Positions 7,222 to 15,478 of a stretch of 22,377 nucleotides of DNA are shown in pieces. The notes under the pieces were generated by a model. That model did no database searches. It saw only the letters and a program-made list of their open reading frames with translations, and was not told where the DNA came from. Positions within the stretch are counted from its first letter, which is position 1. Each line of letters opens with the position of its first letter. Source of the DNA: an uncultured Corynebacterium sp. (GTDB lineage Bacteria > Actinomycetota > Actinomycetes > Mycobacteriales > Mycobacteriaceae). The translations under genes were made by a program, and so were the position numbers. Location of the stretch: the NCBI RefSeq assembly GCF_902489365.1, contig NZ_CABTZR010000038.1, positions 1 through 22,377 of the forward strand, written 5' to 3'.

Positions 7222-7776
7222 TTAGTCCTTTGTCCCCATCTGGTTGAGCACAATCAGCGGAGAACCTTGCAGGCGCTCGCGGCCCTCCAGGCCCTGAACC
7301 TCCAGAACCACAACATTGCCCACGACCTCTGCTCCTGCGGACTCCAGGAGCAAGGTGGCGCCGTGGAGTGTGCCGCCGGTGGCGAGGACGTCGTCGACAA
7401 GCACAATGCGCTTGCCCTTGATGTCGATACCGCTGTTAGGGATCTCCAGCGCGGCGGTACCGTACTCCAACTCGTACTCCTGAGTCAGCACCGGTGGTGG
7501 CAACTTGCCCTTCTTGCGAATGGCCAAAATACCTACCCCCAATTTGTACGCTACGGCGGAGCCCAGAAGGAACCCGCGCGCATCGAGGCCACCGATCATG
7601 TCAGCGCCGAGCTCCTTGCAGGCCTCAGCCAAGCCATCGACAACGGCGGCAAAGGATTCAGCATCGGCCAACACCGGAGTCAGGTCCTCGAAAAGGATTC
7701 CTTCCTCCGGGAAATCCGGTACCAGACGCACCTTATCCTTCAGGGCTTGTGCTGCTGCGACGTAAATCTCGCTCAC
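7222..7776 (-). CDS. apt: Adenine phosphoribosyltransferase
   Basis: Apt (184 aa) salvages adenine with PRPP to form AMP and pyrophosphate in the cytoplasm. The PRPP-binding signature VLVDDVLATGGT is at 125-136, the LDARGFLLG loop is at 64-72, and RKKGKLP (87-93) matches the flexible catalytic loop. The GTG start has AGGAAGAG just upstream and overlaps the dciAE stop codon by four bases (GTGA), indicating translational coupling. Its place between dciAE and rel matches the described Corynebacterium glutamicum rel locus and the mycobacterial order. Linkage of purine salvage with rel fits shared control over guanine and adenine nucleotide pools, though no direct link is visible here. Confidence 0.97.
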   Translation of the reverse strand: MSEIYVAAAQALKDKVRLVPDFPEEGILFEDLTPVLADAESFAAVVDGLAEACKELGADMIGGLDARGFLLGSAVAYKLGVGILAIRKKGKLPPPVLTQEYELEYGTAALEIPNSGIDIKGKRIVLVDDVLATGGTLHGATLLLESAGAEVVGNVVVLEVQGLEGRERLQGSPLIVLNQMGTKD

Positions 7777-9383
7777 GACTCTTCCTTTGTTTCGGTTGCT
7801 TCATTTCGGGTATAGCCCCAGCGGTCGAGATTCCACCCGATCCCCGCAGGGCCAGTGTAGGGCACCACGCCAGTCACAGCGCGGTCAACAATGAAGGTTC
7901 GGGGCTGCGCGGCGATGGGAATAGACGGCAGCTCCTCCCATAGCTCTTGTTCCAGTGAGCGCAAAGCCGTAGCGTTCTTCACGCTGGCGGTGGGCGCGGA
8001 ATACTCCCGCATCGGGTCTACGGCTCCAAGGTAGACGTCGATCTCCGGCAACCCCGTCGAGGGGTCGGCGTCCAATTGGACACGAGAGACACGTTCCCCG
8101 GAACGATCCTCCACCGTAATCCCGGCTGGTTCGCAGGCTGCGCGTAGCTCCTCTACCATCGCTTTATAGCGCGGGTTAGGTGCCAGGTATCCGACGCCGA
8201 CCGTATAGCCAGCGAGGCCAGATGCTGTGGCGGTGTCTACAGGGACTGTGGTGAGCGACGCCATTTGTGACGCCACCGAATCACTAGTGCTCACTGTACG
8301 CACGAAGGCAGCGGGAACCTCCACGCCGGATTCCTTTGCGGAGACATCTGCCATGCGTTGTGCATCGACGCAGGCAGCGAAAGCGGCGCGTGCCCACGGC
8401 TGCGCGAAAGTGCCGGCTTCGGAGAAAACCAGAGTATCGGTCATCCCTCCCGCAACGGAGTTAACCTCGACCGGTTTTCCTTCTGCGTCCCGATCCAACC
8501 ACGACGGTGCCGCGGTAGGTGACTCGGCCACGCGCAGCTCGTCCGAGGCCACAAATGCGGTCGCATCCGCCGTGTTCGGCAGCATGACGATCTCCTTCAG
8601 CGACGGCTTGTCCCCGTAGTAGTTGTCGTTGGCGGTGAGTACGATGGCGCCGTCGTCCTCGACGCGATCAATGCTGTAGGGGCCAAAGGAAATCTGTAGC
8701 TGGGGATCGAAACGACCTGGTTCGGTAGAAAACCCCTCGCGCCACGCCTCCGCCACCGGCTGCAAGGTCGTCACGTCGTAGGCGTGAAGCGCCGCGTTGA
8801 GCTCTTCCATGCTGAGCTCTGCTCGCTTAGCTAACGCGTGGGCGGGCACCACCGTGCCCGGCCCAAACAGGTAGCGCCAGCGCGAACCAGCATCTGGGTT
8901 AAACCAGACGGTGAACTTCTTGCTATGTGGTGCACACTCCATCTCGGCTATGTCTTCCGCTAATGGAAGGTGGGAGCCAAAGGTCTCGCTCAACTGCCCG
9001 GCGATATACGCCAAAAGGTAGTCATCGCACGTTACCGGTTCCCCGTCGGCAAAGCGTGCCTGCTCCGTGAGCGTGAAGTCCACACGAGCGCCAACGCCCT
9101 CGCTCTCGGCCGGAACGTACTCAGCGTCTGCCAGATCCGAGTTCGGAACCATTTGTCCAGCCGGGCCTGGCACGTACAACGCAGGGAAAACGCGGCTCGC
9201 AAGCTGCGCGGCGCCCGCAGCTTCGCCCCAGGCAGAAGCCGCATTGCTGGTAGCGATGCGGGCGTCGCTCAGTACTGCGAAGCGCGGCGGCGGAGCGTCC
9301 TGGCCTGCCCTGTCCTCCTTCGCTCCGCACGCGGAAACGGTAAGAGCAACAGCGAGCAGTGCCGCGACTGATGAGGCGCGCAC
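7773..9383 (-). CDS. dciAE: Lipoprotein of the ABC-transporter solute-binding type (DciAE)
   Basis: This 536-aa predicted lipoprotein resembles family 5 (oligopeptide/dipeptide) solute-binding proteins. The signal peptide ends in the lipobox LTVSAC, with the lipid-modified cysteine at residue 19, so it should be anchored on the outer face of the membrane. The binding-protein fold runs through most of the rest. No permease or ATPase genes lie nearby, and in C. glutamicum the homologous gene between the sec genes and apt was named dciAE, so a true transport role is uncertain. The GTG start lies three bases after the secF stop codon with no clear ribosome site, suggesting coupling to secF. Its stop overlaps the apt start. 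Confidence 0.9.
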   Translation of the reverse strand: MRASSVAALLAVALTVSACGAKEDRAGQDAPPPRFAVLSDARIATSNAASAWGEAAGAAQLASRVFPALYVPGPAGQMVPNSDLADAEYVPAESEGVGARVDFTLTEQARFADGEPVTCDDYLLAYIAGQLSETFGSHLPLAEDIAEMECAPHSKKFTVWFNPDAGSRWRYLFGPGTVVPAHALAKRAELSMEELNAALHAYDVTTLQPVAEAWREGFSTEPGRFDPQLQISFGPYSIDRVEDDGAIVLTANDNYYGDKPSLKEIVMLPNTADATAFVASDELRVAESPTAAPSWLDRDAEGKPVEVNSVAGGMTDTLVFSEAGTFAQPWARAAFAACVDAQRMADVSAKESGVEVPAAFVRTVSTSDSVASQMASLTTVPVDTATASGLAGYTVGVGYLAPNPRYKAMVEELRAACEPAGITVEDRSGERVSRVQLDADPSTGLPEIDVYLGAVDPMREYSAPTASVKNATALRSLEQELWEELPSIPIAAQPRTFIVDRAVTGVVPYTGPAGIGWNLDRWGYTRNEATETKEES

Positions 9384-9386
9384 GAT

Positions 9387-10550
9387 TTAGCGCCCAGGGC
9401 GCCAGGACGCGCCACCGGACTCCTCGCCGCGCGGCTTCGTTGCGGGTTCGGAGGCCGTGGATGGGGAAACCGCTGCCGGGGATACCACAGTGCGCGCAGG
9501 CTTCGGTGAATCATCATCGGCGTTGTCTGCGTCCCCGCCTTCCGCCCGATAAGCGGCGACCGCAGCGTTATGCTTCTTGACGCTCTTGCGCTGGTTCGAC
9601 AATGTCACCAGCAGCGTCGTTGCGAGGAAGATGGAAGAAAAGACGCCTTCGATCACGCCAATGAACTGGACTAGGGCCAGATCGCGCAGGGTACCGATAC
9701 CCATCAGCCACACAGCGACGATGAACAAGGCGATAATCGGCAGTGCGGAAATGATCGAGGTAGAGATAGAACGCATCACAGTCTGGTTAATGGCCAGATT
9801 GGTGAGATCGGCATAGGTCTTCTTGCGTTGGCCTTCCAGCCCACTCGTATTTTCATCTACCTTGTCAAAGACAATGACGGAGTCGTAGAGGGAGAAAGTA
9901 AGCACAGTGAGCAGGCCGATAATGACTGCCGGTGAAACCTCAATTCCAAAGAGGGCGTAGATACCAGAGATGAAAACACCGTCAAAGATAAGGGCGAGGA
10001 TAGCGGCAAAGGCCATATCACGCTGCAGGCGAACCGCCACGTAGATAGTGGCCAGCACCAGGAAGACCGCCATGGCGATGACCATTCGCTTGGTAATCGA
10101 GGCACCCCACGATTCTGATACCGTCGAGGAACCGATCGCGTCCGGGCTGGGCTTGCCGTTTTCATCCTTGACCTGGAACTCTTCGAAGATGGCCTGGCGT
10201 GCCTGATTCACCTGATCCTGGGACAGGCGCTCGGAGGTGATTTCCAATGTCTCCGAGGAACCGGCGCCCACAATCTGCACCAGCTCCGGTGTGACACCGG
10301 TGGCATCCTTGAAGGTTTCCTCTACCTGCTCGGTGCTGAGGTCCCCCGCCGGCATGTTGAGCTTCGTACCGCCTTCAAAGTCAAGGGACAAGTTAAAGCC
10401 GCGAAGCGCAATGGCCAAAATGGACGCGATGAGCAGCACGCCGGCGATGGTGTACCAGGTTTTGGCCCGGCCCACGAAGTCGAATCCGCTGCCGTCCACG
10501 TAGAGACGGTCAAAGCGGGAAATCTTGCGGTTAGTGGTTTCGACAGCCAT
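9387..10550 (-). CDS. secF: Protein-export membrane protein SecF
   Basis: SecF (387 aa) pairs with SecD to help SecYEG complete protein export using the proton motive force. The first membrane segment is at about 33-49, followed by the SecD/F signature around LSLDFEGGTK (54-63), an outer loop (about 65-150), and five further segments between about 155 and 315. The conserved LYDSVIVFDKVDENT lies at 221-235. The tail after about 320 is basic and then Ser/Pro/Ala-rich, longer than in E. coli and probably disordered. The ATG has GAGGAG at good spacing and starts two bases after the secD stop codon. Confidence 0.97.
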   Translation of the reverse strand: MAVETTNRKISRFDRLYVDGSGFDFVGRAKTWYTIAGVLLIASILAIALRGFNLSLDFEGGTKLNMPAGDLSTEQVEETFKDATGVTPELVQIVGAGSSETLEITSERLSQDQVNQARQAIFEEFQVKDENGKPSPDAIGSSTVSESWGASITKRMVIAMAVFLVLATIYVAVRLQRDMAFAAILALIFDGVFISGIYALFGIEVSPAVIIGLLTVLTFSLYDSVIVFDKVDENTSGLEGQRKKTYADLTNLAINQTVMRSISTSIISALPIIALFIVAVWLMGIGTLRDLALVQFIGVIEGVFSSIFLATTLLVTLSNQRKSVKKHNAAVAAYRAEGGDADNADDDSPKPARTVVSPAAVSPSTASEPATKPRGEESGGASWRPGR

Positions 10551-10552
10551 GT

Positions 10553-12409
10553 TTACTTCTCCTCATCCGCAGCGGTAGCAACGGGGTTCTTGGCCGGTTT
10601 GGCATAAAAGCCGCGTTCACGGCGCTCCTCCACAAGGTTATAGATGCCACCAAGGCCATTCATGGATGGTTTAGCGAAGGCCGGACGGCTGCCGAGGAGC
10701 TGCATGAGCGGTGCCATGATCAGGAAGGATACGACGAGGTCGAAGATCGTGGTCAGCCCCATGGTGAAGGCAAATCCCTTGACCGCACCGATGGACAGGA
10801 AGTAGACCACGACGGAACCGATCAGGGTAACGGCCTTACCCGTGACGATCGTTGCACGGGAGCGTTCCCAACCCGTGCGGGTGGCGGAGCGGAATGTGCG
10901 GCCGCCCAAGAGCTCATCCTTCATGCGCTCGTAGTAGACCACGAACGAGTCAGCCGTGGCGCCGATACCGATGACCAAGCCCGCCATGCCGGACAGGTCC
11001 AGCGAGTAGCCAATCCACCGGCCTAACAGAACCAGAGCGCCATAGAGCAGGACACAGGTGGCAATGAGCACCAGCAACGCCACGCCGGACAGTGCGCGGA
11101 AGTAGTAGATGGAATACAGGGAGACCAAAATCAGGCCGACAATACCCGCAATAAGCGCTGCCTCAAGAGCTGCCTTACCCAGTGACGGTGGCACGGTTTC
11201 CACCGTTCCGCCCGGCTCGCCGTTAGCGCCCGTAAAGGACAACGGGAGCGCACCGTAGCGGAGGTTGTTGGCCAAGTTCTGGGCTTCTTCCTGCGTGAAA
11301 TCACCCGTGATGGACGTGGCAGAACCCACCGGAGTCGCGCCCTGGATAACCGGTGCGGAAATAACGGCGGAGTCAAGAGTAATGGCCACCTGCTTCTGCA
11401 GGTACTCCTGCGTCAGGGTAGACCACGTCTGAGAGCCGTTGGGGCCGTCGCCAGTCTTGAATGCGAAGCTGATCTCCATCTGGCCGGTTTGGCCGTTGAG
11501 GCCGCCCTGAATTGGGGATTGGGTATCGATTTCGTTACCGGTCAGGCGGGTACCGTGCGGATCCTCAATGCCATCCAGCAGCGGAGCCGGCATCAGGATA
11601 TAGGGCTGCTGATTCGAATAGTCACACGCCACGAGCGGCTTTGCCGGATCGTCCGTGCCGGCCAGCGGATCGGAATCGGCATCGCACCGCATCAGGCCCA
11701 GGGCCGCGGTTTGAACGGTGGGGTCCTCGGACTGACGGTCCTTGAGAAGAACCTCGTTAACCTGGTCGCGACGTTCGGTTTCTTCCAGAGAGTTGGCTGG
11801 GTCCGGAAGCGGCTTTTCGCTCACGGTCGGGGCCGGAGACTTCTTCGCGTCCTTGTTTTTTTCCTTCTTATCCTCACCCTGGGCAGCATCGGCGCTCTGG
11901 TTGAGCGCGTCGTGGATAGAGGCCAGTGCGTCATTCGCCTGCTCCGGTGCCACGACGCCGAACTTGACCCAGCGGTTCGCCATATCCGTCATGGTCTTTT
12001 CAAGCTTGTCCAAGTCCGGCATCGGCTGCTCCCCCACTGGGCGGAACAGCAGCTGCGAGGTTTGCCCCACAGCCTGTGCCTGGGAAGCGTCTTCCCCCGG
12101 TACCGTAATGACCAAGCTAGAGCCGCTGATAACGACCTCAGAGCCGGAGACGCCCATACCGTTGACACGCTGCTCTAGGATGTTGCGTGCCTGCTGCAGC
12201 TGGTCCTGGGTGGGGTCTTCGCCCTGCGGAACGAGGGTTACACGCGTACCGCCCTGCAAATCAATGCCGAGCTTGGGAGTCGGCGATTTATCGCCGGTGA
12301 AGAAGATAAGGGCGTAAACCACAATGACAATGAGCGCAAAGAGCGCCATTGCTCGCCTGGGCCATTGCCGTTGACGGCTGCTAACGCCACCACGTTTCGA
12401 AGCGGACAC
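10553..12409 (-). CDS. secD: Protein-export membrane protein SecD
   Basis: SecD (618 aa) is the partner of SecF in the Sec holotranslocon. Membrane segment 1 is at about 20-38, the signature GIDLQGGTRVTL starts at 48, and a large outer P1-type domain follows. The last third has five membrane segments with the conserved Ser-Gly-Met-Ala-Gly region and YYERMKDELLGGRT. The outer domain carries an insertion with a Lys/Asp-rich low-complexity stretch and two cysteines (RCDADS and ACDYSN) that could pair outside the cell. Such an enlarged head is common in actinobacterial SecD. The GTG start has AGGAGA about 7 bases upstream. It is the first gene of the operon that ends with rel. Confidence 0.97.
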   Translation of the reverse strand: MSASKRGGVSSRQRQWPRRAMALFALIVIVVYALIFFTGDKSPTPKLGIDLQGGTRVTLVPQGEDPTQDQLQQARNILEQRVNGMGVSGSEVVISGSSLVITVPGEDASQAQAVGQTSQLLFRPVGEQPMPDLDKLEKTMTDMANRWVKFGVVAPEQANDALASIHDALNQSADAAQGEDKKEKNKDAKKSPAPTVSEKPLPDPANSLEETERRDQVNEVLLKDRQSEDPTVQTAALGLMRCDADSDPLAGTDDPAKPLVACDYSNQQPYILMPAPLLDGIEDPHGTRLTGNEIDTQSPIQGGLNGQTGQMEISFAFKTGDGPNGSQTWSTLTQEYLQKQVAITLDSAVISAPVIQGATPVGSATSITGDFTQEEAQNLANNLRYGALPLSFTGANGEPGGTVETVPPSLGKAALEAALIAGIVGLILVSLYSIYYFRALSGVALLVLIATCVLLYGALVLLGRWIGYSLDLSGMAGLVIGIGATADSFVVYYERMKDELLGGRTFRSATRTGWERSRATIVTGKAVTLIGSVVVYFLSIGAVKGFAFTMGLTTIFDLVVSFLIMAPLMQLLGSRPAFAKPSMNGLGGIYNLVEERRERGFYAKPAKNPVATAADEEK

Positions 12410-12594
12410 AAAGATCTCCTGTGTTGTGAGGAACAGGGCTAAAAATCATGGGTCACGGCAGCCACTGCCACGCACGTGCTGAGTGTCGCGGCGCCACCAT
12501 GACTAAAGCACAGTCCATCATCGTACGTCATGGACCGGCATAATCCTTAACAGGTTTAAGGTGAGGCACCCGCAGTGTGACGAGTGCAACTTGT
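12410..12594 (-). promoter_or_regulatory. Untranslated leader / promoter region of secD with several inverted repeats
   Basis: This 185-base spacer between yajC and secD must hold the operon promoter if one exists. It contains an inverted repeat CCTTAA (12545-12550) with TTAAGG (12556-12561), another GTCCAT (12513-12518) with ATGGAC (12530-12535), and a short open frame at 12453-12521. No convincing -35/-10 pair was found, and no hairpin is followed by a T tract, so neither yajC termination nor the secD start point can be placed. Confidence 0.35.
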
Positions 12595-12927
12595 TTAGAG
12601 CTTCGGAAAGCGTTCGTCCTCGCCCTCCTCTGGCTCAGCCGCCGCTTCGTTCTGGGAAGCAATCGGCTCAGCGGAGCGCACGATGGCCATGGTGTCGAAG
12701 GTCATCACCGTGCCGTCCTTGACTCGCAAATCAACCTGTTCACCGCGGGCCTCCACCACGGTGCCGTGCAGGCCACCCGCAGTAATCACGTCTAAGCCTG
12801 GGCGCAACGAGGACTGGAGCTCCTTCATCTGCGCTTGGCGCTTGCGCTGCGCGCGCATGGACATGAAGCTCGGCAAAATGACGAGGACGGCCAGAACAAG
12901 GAGAAGAATAAGTTGGGTTCCGTTCAT
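12595..12927 (-). CDS. yajC: Preprotein translocase accessory subunit YajC
   Basis: YajC (110 aa) is a single-span membrane protein associated with SecDF. One membrane helix lies at about 3-22, followed by the basic RAQRKRQ region and the conserved SLRPGLDVITAGGLHGTV motif; an acidic tail ends the protein. The start at the ATG 12927 gives the usual N-terminus for the family. An in-frame TTG 39 bases upstream would add an unlikely extension. Neither choice has a clear ribosome site. The gene follows ruvB by 51 bases and precedes secD, the usual actinobacterial order. Confidence 0.92.
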   Translation of the reverse strand: MNGTQLILLLVLAVLVILPSFMSMRAQRKRQAQMKELQSSLRPGLDVITAGGLHGTVVEARGEQVDLRVKDGTVMTFDTMAIVRSAEPIASQNEAAAEPEEGEDERFPKL

Positions 12928-12978
12928 AAAAGGCCAGTGTGCCAGACCTGCCCGCCTCCCGGCCAATTGCCGGGACGA

Positions 12979-14064
12979 TTAGAAGAGCGTACCTCCGACA
13001 GTTCCTTCGGGCGCCTCAAGGCCCAGGTGCTGCCAGGCCGCTGCCGTGGCAACACGGCCACGCCCGGTACGGGAGATCATTCCGGCGCGCACGAGGTAGG
13101 GTTCGCAGACCTCCTCGACGGTTGACGGTTCCTCGCCCACCGCAATAGCCAACGTATTGACCCCCACGGGGCCACCGCCGTGTCCCTTAATGAGGGCCTC
13201 GAGCACCGCGCGGTCAAGGCGGTCCAGCCCACGTTCATCAACGTCGAAGACCCGAAGCGCTGCCTGGGCAGCTGCCACATTAATGTGCCCATCTCCGTTG
13301 ACCTCGGCATAGTCGCGCACACGACGCAACAGCCGGTTAGCAATACGCGGCGTCCCGCGCGATCGGGAGCCGATCTCCACCGCGGCATCCTGGTCGATAT
13401 CAACCTCCAAGATTCGCGCTGCTCGGGTAATCACTCGGGTGAGGTCCTCGGTATCGTAATACTCCATCTGCGCGGTGAAACCGAAGCGGTCACGCAACGG
13501 ACCAGTCAGCATACCCGCGCGCGTCGTCGCTCCCACCAGAGTAAAAGGTGGGATTTCCAGCGGGATGGAGGTCGCCCCAGGGCCTTTGCCCACGATGACA
13601 TCGATGCGGAAATCCTCCATTGCCATGTAGAGCATTTCTTCCGCGGGACGGGCGATGCGGTGAATTTCGTCGATGAAGAGCACGTCACCTTCCATGAGAT
13701 TCGACAGCATCGCGGCCAAGTCTCCGGCCCGCTCCAGTGCGGGGCCGGACGTCATGCGCAGGGAACTTCCCAGTTCTTGCGCGATAATCATCGCCATCGT
13801 GGTCTTACCAAGTCCAGGCGGTCCAGATAGCAGCACATGGTCCGGGGTTACCCCGCGGTTCTTCGCACCATTGAGCACGAGCGATAGCTGTTCGCGCACC
13901 TTGGGCTGGCCGATGAATTCATCGAGGGATTTCGGGCGTAGCGAGCGCTCAATATCGTGCTCGCCTTGTTGCTCTGTGGCGTCCACATCCTGGTTACGCT
14001 GCGGAGGCGAGGTTAAATCCATCCCCTCCGGCAGCTTAAACTCAGTGCGTTCTACGTCTGACAT
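12979..14064 (-). CDS. ruvB: Holliday junction branch migration helicase RuvB
   Basis: RuvB (361 aa) is the AAA+ hexameric motor that drives branch migration of Holliday junctions with RuvA. Walker A GPPGLGKTT lies at 81-89, Walker B FIDEIH at 130-135, sensor and arginine-finger regions follow in VGATTRAG and GPLRDRFG, and a winged-helix DNA-binding domain ends the protein (TGRGRVAT, AWQHLG). The ATG at 14064 is preferred because GGGGAG lies about 10 bases upstream, while the in-frame GTG at 14073 is only three bases from that site. It lies 15 bases after ruvA in the ruvC-ruvA-ruvB operon. Confidence 0.97.
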   Translation of the reverse strand: MSDVERTEFKLPEGMDLTSPPQRNQDVDATEQQGEHDIERSLRPKSLDEFIGQPKVREQLSLVLNGAKNRGVTPDHVLLSGPPGLGKTTMAMIIAQELGSSLRMTSGPALERAGDLAAMLSNLMEGDVLFIDEIHRIARPAEEMLYMAMEDFRIDVIVGKGPGATSIPLEIPPFTLVGATTRAGMLTGPLRDRFGFTAQMEYYDTEDLTRVITRAARILEVDIDQDAAVEIGSRSRGTPRIANRLLRRVRDYAEVNGDGHINVAAAQAALRVFDVDERGLDRLDRAVLEALIKGHGGGPVGVNTLAIAVGEEPSTVEEVCEPYLVRAGMISRTGRGRVATAAAWQHLGLEAPEGTVGGTLF

Positions 14065-14079
14065 GTCGCCCACTCTCCC

Positions 14080-14688
14080 CTATTTTTTGGCCCCGAGTTG
14101 GCTGAGGGCTGCTCGCAGCACCACCGGCGTCGCCGCATCGGGCTGCTCAGCCACTACCGATTCCACCACCGGTCGAGCCATCTTGTCTGTAAAGCCCAGC
14201 CCAATAAGCGCCTCAACGACATCCTCCACCACGGGGCCGGCAGCCGCAGGGGCGGAGGCCGCAGGATCAGCACCATCCGTGGGCGCAAACGCCTGCACCT
14301 TGTCCTTGAGTTCTAGGATCAAGCGTTGCGCCACGCGCTTTCCTACCCCCGGAATCTTCTGCAGCCGTGCAGCCTCCTCCCCCGCGATTGCTTGGGCCAA
14401 ATCACCTGCGCTCATCACGGACAACGCGGCTAGAGCCAGTTTGGGCCCCAACCCAGAGACCGTCTGGAGAACGTGAAACATGTCGCGGTCATCCTGGCTG
14501 GTGAACCCGTACAGCGTCATCGAATCTTCTTTCACCACGAGCGTGGTCATGACTCGGGCTTCCTCACCACGCTGGAGTGTGCCCAGTGTGGCTGGGGTGG
14601 CCAGCACCTTGTATCCCACGCCGGCGCATTCGAGCACGGCATGATCAAGCTGGATGTCGAGGACAGTTCCGCGCAAAGATGCAATCAT
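14080..14688 (-). CDS. ruvA: Holliday junction DNA-binding subunit RuvA
   Basis: RuvA (202 aa) binds four-way junctions as a tetramer and loads RuvB. The N-terminal OB domain starts MIASLRGTVLDI. Two helix-hairpin-helix motifs appear as VSGLGPKLALAAL and IPGVGKRVAQRLI. After an Ala/Pro-rich flexible linker, the RuvB-contacting domain III holds VEALIGLGFTDKMA. The length is normal for the family. The ATG follows AAGGAA at good spacing, 39 bases after the ruvC stop codon. Confidence 0.97.
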   Translation of the reverse strand: MIASLRGTVLDIQLDHAVLECAGVGYKVLATPATLGTLQRGEEARVMTTLVVKEDSMTLYGFTSQDDRDMFHVLQTVSGLGPKLALAALSVMSAGDLAQAIAGEEAARLQKIPGVGKRVAQRLILELKDKVQAFAPTDGADPAASAPAAAGPVVEDVVEALIGLGFTDKMARPVVESVVAEQPDAATPVVLRAALSQLGAKK

Positions 14689-14727
14689 TATTTAGGTTCC
14701 TTGGTTCGAGTGGATGTACCACATAGC

Positions 14728-15339
14728 TTAAGAGGTCGTCTTCGCTGCCCGAGAGACGGACGCGGTGCGTGGTGAGGTGCCGCGCACACCGCTCGTTCGT
14801 GCCCCAGCCCCCACGCCAGCACTCGGATCACCCCCGCTCATCCATGCCAGGGCCGGCGCACGCCAGCAGTGGCAGACGGCAAGGGCCAAGGCATCCGCAG
14901 CGTCCGCTGGCTTAGGCGCCTCGCTGAGCCCCAGAATTCGGGTGATCATAGCGGTCATCTGCTTCTTATCAGCGCGCCCGTTGCCCGACACCGCCTTCTT
15001 CACCTCCGAAGGGGTGTACATGTGTACTGGGATGTCGCGCTCTGCGGCTGCAAGCACCAAGACCCCGACTGCGTGCGCGGTCTGCATCACGGTTGACACC
15101 TGACCGCGTTCGAATACGCGCTCGAGCGCCACGACATCCGGTTTATAGTCATCCATCCATTCCCGGACCGCGACTGACAGCCGCTTAAGGCGCTCTCCCA
15201 GCTCCTTGTCACTGGGCGTACGGACGACGCCCACGGCGATGGGAATGACCGCGCGCCCACGTCCGGCTTGGACAACAGACAGGCCACAACGCGTCAGACC
15301 GGGATCAATACCCATGACGCGCAACCCCTCCAAGTTCAC
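14728..15339 (-). CDS. ruvC: Holliday junction resolvase RuvC
   Basis: RuvC (203 aa) is the dimeric endonuclease that cuts Holliday junctions. The RNase H-like acidic residues are visible: Asp12 in GIDPGLTRCG, Glu73 in ALERVF, and Asp146 and Asp149 in PADAADALALAVCH. The C-terminal tail after about residue 160 is Gly/Ser/Arg-rich and longer than in E. coli. The GTG start has AGGAGG directly upstream. It heads the ruvCAB-yajC cluster. Its upstream neighbour is a divergent nitroreductase gene rather than the usual yebC. Confidence 0.96.
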   Translation of the reverse strand: MNLEGLRVMGIDPGLTRCGLSVVQAGRGRAVIPIAVGVVRTPSDKELGERLKRLSVAVREWMDDYKPDVVALERVFERGQVSTVMQTAHAVGVLVLAAAERDIPVHMYTPSEVKKAVSGNGRADKKQMTAMITRILGLSEAPKPADAADALALAVCHCWRAPALAWMSGGDPSAGVGAGARTSGVRGTSPRTASVSRAAKTTS

Positions 15340-15388
15340 GGCTGCCTCCTCGCCTTTTTATTCTCACCCTATACAACCACTTGTTTAT

Positions 15389-15418
15389 CTAGAAACAGTG
15401 TACACACATGTGTTCTAG
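15389..15418. promoter_or_regulatory. Operator-like imperfect palindrome between ruvC and the nitroreductase gene
   Basis: Outer arms CTAGAA (15389-15394) and TTCTAG (15413-15418) enclose two smaller perfect palindromes, GTGTACAC (15398-15405) and ACACATGTGT (15404-15413). The site lies in the divergent spacer of ruvC and the nitroreductase gene, about 60-90 bases upstream of the latter. It looks like a binding site for a dimeric regulator. No matching regulator gene is in the window. Confidence 0.5.
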
Positions 15419-15478
15419 TGCAGGCAGTCCCCCGAGCCGAATACACTCCCTCAGATTGTGAGGCGTAGAGTGGCGCGC

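Noticed and set aside
7773..9383. A complete peptide ABC transporter around dciAE
   Set aside because: No permease or ATPase gene is present nearby; the neighbours are secF and apt, so only an orphan binding-protein-like lipoprotein can be supported.
11489..12178. A 229-codon plus-strand frame across secD
   Set aside because: It is an antisense shadow of the well-conserved secD coding region with no family features.
12453..12521. A 22-codon frame upstream of secD considered as a real leader-peptide gene
   Set aside because: It has no ribosome site and no evidence of conservation, so it is kept only as a low-interest observation and not listed as a gene.
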